Positions 7,348 to 12,609 of a stretch of 12,609 nt of DNA are shown here, one piece after another. The position numbers and the translations under genes were made by a program. Under the pieces are notes generated by a model. The model ran no database searches, was not told where the DNA came from, and saw nothing but the letters and a program-made list of their open reading frames with translations. The stretch's first letter is position 1. Every line of letters starts with the position of its first letter. The stretch lies in NCBI GenBank assembly GCA_903922745.1, contig CAIXVA010000161.1, forward strand, positions 1-12,609. The letters are read 5' to 3'. The DNA comes from an uncultured Actinomycetes bacterium. Its GTDB lineage: Bacteria > Actinomycetota > Actinomycetes > Nanopelagicales > Nanopelagicaceae.

Positions 7348-8493
7348 TTAAAGGTTGAGGGTCACAGGATTAATCACATCTGCAACCAAAAGAAGCAGTG
7401 TTAAGCAAGCAAGAACCACGAAAACCACCATAGTTACTGGGGTTAGAACTGTCACATCAATTGCAGCAGGTCGTGGACGACCACGAAGTCGTGCGAAAAA
7501 TGCACGAATTTCATCGGCAATTGCAACTGCCATATGTCCGCCATCCAATGGCAGAATCGGCAATAAATTAAATATTCCAACGAAGATGTTCAAGCTGGCG
7601 ATAATCAAAATAAATGTAGCTAAACGTTCAGAAATTGTTAATTGAGAGTCCCCAACCGCTTGACCAGAAACGCGTGCGACTCCAACCACTCCAACGAGTC
7701 CGTTCGCATCACGCTTTTCACCGTGGACAGTTTGTCCCCACAATGCCGGTATTTTTGACGGTAATTTTATGAGGGATTTTGCGCTCTCAGATATAAAACT
7801 CTTTGTAACAATAAATGCATTTGAGCCAGATTTGATAATTCCAGAACGCTTTAATCCAACAGAATTAACAATTCCAAGTACATAGCGCTTTGTTCCATCG
7901 ATTTCGGTTAATCGTGGGGTTGCAGTAACAGTGATGTGTTGGCCATCTCGGATTAACCCAAGGGTTAAATCCCTACCCTGTGAATTACGGATTGCTTCAA
8001 CATCTTTATACCAATCAGTGACTTTGACTCCATTAATTGAAGTAACTTCATCACCTGCTTGAATTCCTACAGATTGAGCGGCAGAACCCGAGACAACTTC
8101 ACCAATAATTGGTAGCACCTGATTTGTTCCCACACCGGCGAACAATGTGAACAGCAACAGGTAACCCAGAATAAAGTGCATAAAAGATCCAGCTCCAAGA
8201 ACTACTAATTTCTTGGCTGACGAGGCCTTGTAAAATGCACGACCTTCTTCGCCTTCTGGCATTTCATCATTAGGTGTCATGCCCTCGATTCGGCAATAAC
8301 CACCTGCAGGGATCGCTTTGACGCCAAACTCTGTTTCACCACGTTCAACAGACCAGATTCTCTTTCCAAAACCTACGAAAAATTCAGAAATTCGCATCCC
8401 GTAGCGGCGCGCAGTTAGAAAATGACCAAATTCATGGAGCATAACTGAAAAGAGAAGCGCAACTATAAAAGCTGCGATACCTAGAATCTGCAT
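7348..8493 (-). CDS. rseP: RIP/site-2 protease family intramembrane zinc metalloprotease with PDZ domain, 381 aa
   Basis: This membrane-embedded protease resembles RseP and M. tuberculosis Rip1, which cleave anti-sigma factors and remnant peptides within the bilayer. The zinc motif HEFGH (His20, Glu21, His24) lies in the first membrane segment, and the third ligand motif is LDG (Asp317) in NLLPILPLDGGH. Further hydrophobic segments lie at about 97-120, 293-314 and 352-372. One PDZ domain covers about 125-200 (VVSGSAAQSVGIQAGDEVTS region). The loop AIPAGGYCRIEGM, typical of the family, follows the first segment. ATG at 8493 is preferred over the adjacent TTG at 8496 because AGG lies a few bases upstream. 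In Streptomyces and Mycobacterium dxr precedes this gene and ispG follows; here ispG follows but the pot operon precedes. Its local substrate is unknown. Confidence 0.95.
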   Translation of the reverse strand: MQILGIAAFIVALLFSVMLHEFGHFLTARRYGMRISEFFVGFGKRIWSVERGETEFGVKAIPAGGYCRIEGMTPNDEMPEGEEGRAFYKASSAKKLVVLGAGSFMHFILGYLLLFTLFAGVGTNQVLPIIGEVVSGSAAQSVGIQAGDEVTSINGVKVTDWYKDVEAIRNSQGRDLTLGLIRDGQHITVTATPRLTEIDGTKRYVLGIVNSVGLKRSGIIKSGSNAFIVTKSFISESAKSLIKLPSKIPALWGQTVHGEKRDANGLVGVVGVARVSGQAVGDSQLTISERLATFILIIASLNIFVGIFNLLPILPLDGGHMAVAIADEIRAFFARLRGRPRPAAIDVTVLTPVTMVVFVVLACLTLLLLVADVINPVTLNL

Positions 8494-8595
8494 CAATTAC
8501 CTAACCGTGAGAAGTTGTTCCGAAGTATGCACGATACCGCTGACACCTTGAGAAAGTGGGCTTTGTTGGTCTGGAGGATTCTGAGTTGCCAACGG
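8494..8595. other. 102-base gap between potC and rseP
   Basis: I find no gene, T-rich terminator or convincing promoter here. The frame of potC stays open for 32 codons past its TAG and ends at TAA (8499-8497), directly before the rseP start. The translation resembles no family I know. A small hairpin, CACUUU and AAGGUG around CUC on the minus transcript, is weak. The pot operon may therefore be read through into rseP. Confidence 0.5.
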
Positions 8596-9435
8596 CTACT
8601 TGGAAACCTTCACCTTACGACCTACAAATTGACCAGCAATTACGATGAGCAACGCCAAAATAAACATTCCAGAACCAATCACATTTGCTTGTGCAGGGAT
8701 TCCGCGAGCAGCAGAGACATAGACAAACTTAGGAAATGTAGTCAAAGTTCCTGAATTGAAGTTGGTAATAATGAAATCATCAAATGACAAACTAAATGCC
8801 AATAGTGCAGCGCCTGCAATACCGGGAGCCACTAATGGCAGCGTTACTCGACGGAAAGTTTCAAGTTCGTTTGCGTAGAGATCCATAGCTGCTTGTTCGA
8901 GGCGAGGATCCAAGGATGCAATTCGAGCCTTTACGGTGACCACAACGAATGAAATACAGAACATTACATGAGCGATAACTGTTGGCCAAAAACCTGGATT
9001 GATATGAAAGACCAAAAACAGTGAAAGCAATGATGCACCTAAAACAATTTCAGGAGTAGCCATAGGCAAGAAAATTAGAAGATTTGATGTTGAACGTCCC
9101 TTGAATGCATATCGCCCAATTGCAAAGGCAATCATTGTTCCTAAGATTGTTGAAAAAGTTGTTGCTAGCAAACCAATTTTGATTGAGTTGCCGAGGGCAG
9201 AACACACTTCAGGCGCACCACAAGGATTTTTCCAATTGTTTAAAGTGAAGCCCTTCCAAATCAGGTTTGACTTACCTGAATCATTGAAAGAGAAGGCGAA
9301 AGTGTAAAGAACTGGGATAAACAGGTACGTAAAACCAAACACTGCATAAATGCGGATTAGGTTGCGACCAAACCAACGAGAAAGACGGGCTTTTGTCGGA
9401 ATAGTTGGAATTGATGCATCTTTTTGCTTGTTCAT
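8596..9435 (-). CDS. potC: Polyamine-type ABC transporter permease (PotC-like), 279 aa
   Basis: This is the second membrane subunit of the importer. It belongs to the binding-protein-dependent permease family and aligns with E. coli PotC (shared features near IGRYAF and FCISFVVVTV). Six membrane segments lie at about 30-50, 84-106, 118-140, 150-169, 204-222 and 250-270. The EAA loop that docks on the ATPase spans 180-209 (EQAAMDLYANELETFRRV, then TLPLVAPG). The basic N-tail (MNKQKDASIPTIPTKAR) is cytoplasmic. The predicted outer loop between segments 1 and 2 has two cysteines, C72 and C78. The start overlaps the potB stop (ATGA), and a strong GGAGGAG lies 5 bases upstream of the ATG. It is the last gene of the pot unit. 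Confidence 0.94.
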   Translation of the reverse strand: MNKQKDASIPTIPTKARLSRWFGRNLIRIYAVFGFTYLFIPVLYTFAFSFNDSGKSNLIWKGFTLNNWKNPCGAPEVCSALGNSIKIGLLATTFSTILGTMIAFAIGRYAFKGRSTSNLLIFLPMATPEIVLGASLLSLFLVFHINPGFWPTVIAHVMFCISFVVVTVKARIASLDPRLEQAAMDLYANELETFRRVTLPLVAPGIAGAALLAFSLSFDDFIITNFNSGTLTTFPKFVYVSAARGIPAQANVIGSGMFILALLIVIAGQFVGRKVKVSK

Positions 9436-10292
9436 ACCAACTCCTCCGTTCCAGCTTTGCGAATATAAATAGTTACAAGTATCAAAATTGCAGCCATCAA
9501 CGTGAAGGACAGTGCTGCCGCAGTTGGGTAATCGACGATCTTAAAATAACGAGACTCAATTACATTTCCGATCATTTTGGTGTTTGGGCTACCAAGAATT
9601 GCAGCGTTCACATAATCACCAGCGGCAGGAATAAAGGTCAATAAGGTTCCGGCAACGACGCCAGGCATGGACAATGGCAAAGTCACTTTACGGAAAGTTG
9701 TAATTCCATTGGCGTATAGATCGCCAGATGCTTCCATTGTGCGTGGATCAATCCGCTCTAGTGAGGCGTACAAGGGCAAAGTCATAAATGGCAAAAAGTT
9801 GTATGTCATACCCATAACGACTGCAAAAGATGTCGAGGTTAATGTCGTGCTCTGGCTAATAATTCCTAAGTTTCTAAGTGTCGGTATAACAAATCCTTCT
9901 TCGCCAAGAATCTGCTTCCATGCAATTGTGCGCAATAAGAATGAGACAAAGAAGGGAGCGACCACAAGGACTAGCAATAAGTTCTTAAGTTTTCCTGCTT
10001 TAAAGGCGATTGCATATGCCAAAGGGTAAGCAATCGCTAGAGCCAAAACTGTCGCACATAATGCGAAAACAAATGAGCGAGCAAATTGTTCTTTGTTTTC
10101 GGTAAATGCATTGAGGTAATTCGCAAAGTGCAAGGTCTGTTCGTATTGCCCTGTGTCTCCCCCAACAATCGGAGTCTGGGTTGAAGTTTGAGCTAAATTT
10201 ACGATCGGTAAAATGAAAAAGGTGAACAGGAAAATAAATCCTGGCATCAACAACAGATAAGGCATTTTCACCTTAGACAAAGCGTTGCTCAT
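9432..10292 (-). CDS. potB: Polyamine-type ABC transporter permease (PotB-like), 286 aa
   Basis: This is the first membrane subunit, expected to pair with the PotC-like protein to form the channel. Hydrophobic segments lie at about 11-33, 73-97, 104-124, 156-175, 211-228 and 257-277. The EAA loop covers about 187-216 (MEASGDLYANGITTFRKV, then TLPLSMPG). The long outer loop after segment 1 (about 35-70) is typical of PotB. The start is ATG at 10292, overlapping the potA stop as ATGA, with AGAAGA just upstream. The stop overlaps the potC start in the same way. Such overlaps suggest coupled translation at matched amounts. B and C are told apart by order and by resemblance to the E. coli pair. 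Confidence 0.94.
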   Translation of the reverse strand: MSNALSKVKMPYLLLMPGFIFLFTFFILPIVNLAQTSTQTPIVGGDTGQYEQTLHFANYLNAFTENKEQFARSFVFALCATVLALAIAYPLAYAIAFKAGKLKNLLLVLVVAPFFVSFLLRTIAWKQILGEEGFVIPTLRNLGIISQSTTLTSTSFAVVMGMTYNFLPFMTLPLYASLERIDPRTMEASGDLYANGITTFRKVTLPLSMPGVVAGTLLTFIPAAGDYVNAAILGSPNTKMIGNVIESRYFKIVDYPTAAALSFTLMAAILILVTIYIRKAGTEELV

Positions 10293-11437
10293 TCTTCTTC
10301 TGGTTCCTCAGGGTTAACTTCTAGCCCAGCTTCGACATCTTCATCGCCGCGTAGTGCAAAGGTGAAGTTAGGTTCCCAAGAAATTACAACCTCATCGCCC
10401 TTATCAAATGGTGGAACACCGTCATCATTTTGCTCAAAGACCATGACTTCTTGTCCCCAAGGCATTGTTACTTGGTACTGCGTTGAAACACCGATGTAAG
10501 AAACATCTTCGATGCGACCACCGGTCAGAATATTTCCACGAGTTGGAGTACCGACAAGTGAGATACGGAATTTTTCTGGGCGGATACCTGCATAAATTGA
10601 GCTGTCGACCGCGTGACTGCGGTTTTTAGGCATTGAAATCTTTTGACCAAATAGGTCTACAACTAAGTTGTCTCCATCTGTGCCTTCAATACGTCCCTTA
10701 ATTAGGTTTGACTGGCCTAAGAAGTTAGCAACAAATGCGGTATTTGGATTGTCATATAGATCTGCAGGAGATCCCATCTGCTCAATCTCGCCCTCGTTCA
10801 TAACAGCGATGGTGTCAGCCATAGTCATGGCCTCTTCTTGATCGTGTGTTACGTGAACGAAAGTTAGGCCAACTTCGCGTTGAATCCACTTGAGTTCGAT
10901 CTGCATCTGGCGACGAAGCTTTAGATCTAACGCGCCTAACGGTTCATCGAGCAACAAAAGTGCGGGGCGGTTAACAATTGCGCGAGCCAAAGCAATGCGC
11001 TGTTGTTGTCCACCCGATAACTGAGTTGGCTTGCGCTGGGCAAGGTGAGGCAGTTCTACTAATTCAAGAACTTTGTTTACATCTGCAGTCACATCTTTAA
11101 TTCCACGACGGCGCAAACCAAATGCAATGTTTTCAAAAATAGTTAAATGTGGAAAAAGTGCATAATTTTGGAAGACAGTGTTGATCGGGCGCTGATACGG
11201 ACGCTTAGTCGTAATATCAGTTGCACCCAAGTGAATGCTTCCAACAGTTGGCTCTTCCAGCCCTGCGATCATTCGCAAAGTTGTTGTCTTTCCGCATCCT
11301 GAAGGTCCAAGCAAAGCAAAAAATGAACCCTCAGCAATTGTTAATGACAAATCATTAACTGCGGTGAAATCTCCGTACGACTTTGTAATTCGCGTGAGGC
11401 GTAGATCGCCATGCGTTGCAGATGAAACGTCAGACAC
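10289..11437 (-). CDS. potA: Polyamine-type ABC transporter ATP-binding protein (PotA-like), 382 aa
   Basis: This is the ATPase that powers the importer at the inner face of the membrane. Motifs in order: Walker A GPSGCGKT (44-51), Q-loop Gln90 in VFQNYALFPHL, signature LSGGQQQR (140-147), Walker B LLLLDE (160-165), D-loop ALD and switch His198 in HVTHDQEEAM. A C-terminal TOBE-type regulatory domain spans about 248-370, followed by an acidic tail ending NPEEPEEE. I chose GTG at 11437 (MSDVSSATHG), whose first base is the last base of the potD TAG stop (TAGTG). An ATG at 11473 would add 12 residues and overlap potD by 37 bases; that stretch (GRSVSEGGWQL) does not look like the family. The ribosome-binding site is weak. 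The potA stop overlaps the potB start. Confidence 0.96.
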   Translation of the reverse strand: MSDVSSATHGDLRLTRITKSYGDFTAVNDLSLTIAEGSFFALLGPSGCGKTTTLRMIAGLEEPTVGSIHLGATDITTKRPYQRPINTVFQNYALFPHLTIFENIAFGLRRRGIKDVTADVNKVLELVELPHLAQRKPTQLSGGQQQRIALARAIVNRPALLLLDEPLGALDLKLRRQMQIELKWIQREVGLTFVHVTHDQEEAMTMADTIAVMNEGEIEQMGSPADLYDNPNTAFVANFLGQSNLIKGRIEGTDGDNLVVDLFGQKISMPKNRSHAVDSSIYAGIRPEKFRISLVGTPTRGNILTGGRIEDVSYIGVSTQYQVTMPWGQEVMVFEQNDDGVPPFDKGDEVVISWEPNFTFALRGDEDVEAGLEVNPEEPEEE

Positions 11438-12609
11438 TAGTTGCCAGCCGCCTTCTGAAACGCTTCGCCCCATGAAGTTTCTTCAGCTGGAGTCAGTGAA
11501 CGGAAAACGCTGAGGTTCTTTGAAGTTGCAGCGTCAGGAAAGATAAATGGACTGTTTGCAAGTTCTGGAGCAATTTTTTCCATTTCAGCTTGAGCACCCT
11601 TGACTGGGCATACGTAATTAACGTAAGCAGCAACCTCGGCAGCAATAGCTGGCTCGTAATAGAAGTTGATTAGCTTCTCAGCATTTGCCTTGCCTTCAGG
11701 CGAAGCTGTCGAAGGAATCATCATGTTGTCACCTGAAATAGTTCCGCCTGACTCTGGAATTGCGAAGTCAAACTTTCCTTCATTTTCAGACTTCAAAATA
11801 AACATATCGCCGGACCAACCAATTACAGCTGTCGCATCTCCTGATGTCAGATCTTCAGCGTATTCATTGCCCTTTACGCCGCGAATCCAGCCATCGCTAA
11901 TCTTCTTAGCCATGAAATCAACAGCATTCATGAACTGATCTTCTGTAACAGTTTCAAGCTTTACGCCTTGCGAGCGCAGAATGATTCCGATTGTGTCGCG
12001 CATTTCTGAAAGGACAACGATCTTGCCCTTGTTCTGTGGTGAAAAGAGCTCATCCAGTGTGTGAATTCCCTTTGGATTTTTTGCTGTGTTCCAACCAAAA
12101 CCAGCCATGATGCCCTGCCATGTTAATGATTGTTCGCGCTTGGCATCAAATGAAGGAGATGCCAGTGAATCTAAAATATTTACTTTGTTGGGAACATTTG
12201 CTACATCAAATTTTTGTGTGTAACCGAGACGAATCCAACGTGCAGCCATCCAGTCTGTTGGTGTGACAATGTCGTAACCAATGTCCTCACCTAGCTTGAG
12301 CTGTGCTTGAACCTTGCCAAAGAACTCATCGTTGTCGTTGTAATCTTCAAGGTACTTAGCTGTTATGCCTGATTCCTTTGAGAACTTTTCAAGGGTTGGG
12401 TATTTTTTGGTTTTCTCGTCGTAATCAAGATACAACGGCCAGTTACCCCAACGAACAGTATTTTTATCTCCAGCAGAAGATGATCCTCCTCCGCCGCCAC
12501 ACGCAGCAAGTAATCCTGCTGCACCTAAACCACCTGCGCCTGCGAGTACTCCGCGGCGAGAAACCATTGCACCTAAAACTGATTTTGCTTCTGGTGAGAG
12601 TGAACTTTC
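11437..12609 (-). CDS. potD: Polyamine-type ABC transporter substrate-binding lipoprotein (PotD-like), 5' end uncertain
   Basis: This is the extracytoplasmic receptor that delivers substrate to the Pot permease. Numbering from ATG 12567 (376 aa), it has a Tat-like SRRGVLAG (3-10), a hydrophobic stretch, the lipobox LAAC with Cys23, and a Gly/Ser linker (24-33). The mature part reads as a PotD/PotF family binding protein (RWGNWPLYLDY at 39-49, GYDIVTPTDW at 97-106). The frame stays open for 14 codons upstream of that ATG to the window edge, giving ESSLSPEAKSVLGA before MVSRRG. Actinobacterial homologues often carry such a stretch before the twin arginines, so the real start is probably outside and the gene is 5'-partial. 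AGG 4 bases before ATG 12567 leaves that start possible. Several residues that bind polyamine in E. coli PotD differ. The stop overlaps the potA start. Confidence 0.92.
   Translation of the reverse strand, partial: ESSLSPEAKSVLGAMVSRRGVLAGAGGLGAAGLLAACGGGGGSSSAGDKNTVRWGNWPLYLDYDEKTKKYPTLEKFSKESGITAKYLEDYNDNDEFFGKVQAQLKLGEDIGYDIVTPTDWMAARWIRLGYTQKFDVANVPNKVNILDSLASPSFDAKREQSLTWQGIMAGFGWNTAKNPKGIHTLDELFSPQNKGKIVVLSEMRDTIGIILRSQGVKLETVTEDQFMNAVDFMAKKISDGWIRGVKGNEYAEDLTSGDATAVIGWSGDMFILKSENEGKFDFAIPESGGTISGDNMMIPSTASPEGKANAEKLINFYYEPAIAAEVAAYVNYVCPVKGAQAEMEKIAPELANSPFIFPDAATSKNLSVFRSLTPAEETSWGEAFQKAAGN

Noticed and set aside
8497..8595. 32-codon in-frame continuation of potC past its TAG, ending right before rseP
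   Set aside because: About a one in five chance for a stretch of this length to be open. PotC already has its full length and the translation matches nothing known to me, including the C-terminus of Dxr.
11438..11473. potA start at ATG 11473 overlapping potD by 37 bases
   Set aside because: The extra residues do not look like the family, and the GTG at the TAGTG junction gives a normal N-terminus and matches the tight junctions of the other pot genes.
1..12609. Intrinsic terminators, tRNA genes, CRISPR arrays, insertion sequences or attachment sites
   Set aside because: None was seen on either strand. Gaps between genes are at most 136 bases and contain no GC-rich hairpin followed by a T-run.

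Overview
The window looks like an ordinary chromosomal stretch from a low-GC actinobacterium. By eye GC is in the mid-40s percent. IF-2, NusA, IspG and the site-2 protease read as actinobacterial, and rseP-ispG-proS-rimP-nusA-ylxR-infB is the order known from Streptomyces and Mycobacterium. Low GC, very tight packing and a polyamine importer would suit a streamlined freshwater lineage such as the acI group (Nanopelagicales: Planktophila, Nanopelagicus). That placement is inference. Every convincing gene lies on the minus strand, so transcription runs from high to low coordinates. I saw no tRNA, rRNA, CRISPR array, insertion sequence or phage gene.

Right part (12609 to 8596): a four-gene polyamine-type ABC importer, potD-potA-potB-potC. 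It comprises a Tat-exported lipoprotein, an ATPase and two permeases. Each stop overlaps the next start (TAGTG, ATGA, ATGA), so it is one translationally coupled unit. Its promoter, and perhaps the true start of potD, lie beyond the right edge.

Middle part (8493 to 4405): rseP (intramembrane metalloprotease), ispG (second-last step of the MEP isoprenoid pathway) and proS (prolyl-tRNA synthetase). A TSUP-family permease (4402 to 3629) begins 2 bases after the proS stop.

Left part (3581 to 1): rimP, nusA, ylxR and the first 551 codons of infB, which runs off the left edge. This is the conserved transcription/translation operon: 30S maturation, transcription elongation/termination, an RNA-binding protein, and initiation factor 2.

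No new multi-gene system is evident. The points most worth a second look are small. Two possible RNA folds sit at ribosome-binding regions in the nusA-ylxR-infB operon: a tetraloop hairpin 5 bases before the infB ribosome-binding site with a competing upstream pairing, and a hairpin that buries the ylxR ribosome-binding site. A bulged inverted repeat abuts the ispG start. IF-2 carries an in-frame 51-bp tandem duplication. PotD lacks some residues that bind polyamine in E. coli PotD. The pot operon occupies the place upstream of rseP where dxr usually sits. All folds were found by hand, without energy calculation or comparison with relatives.
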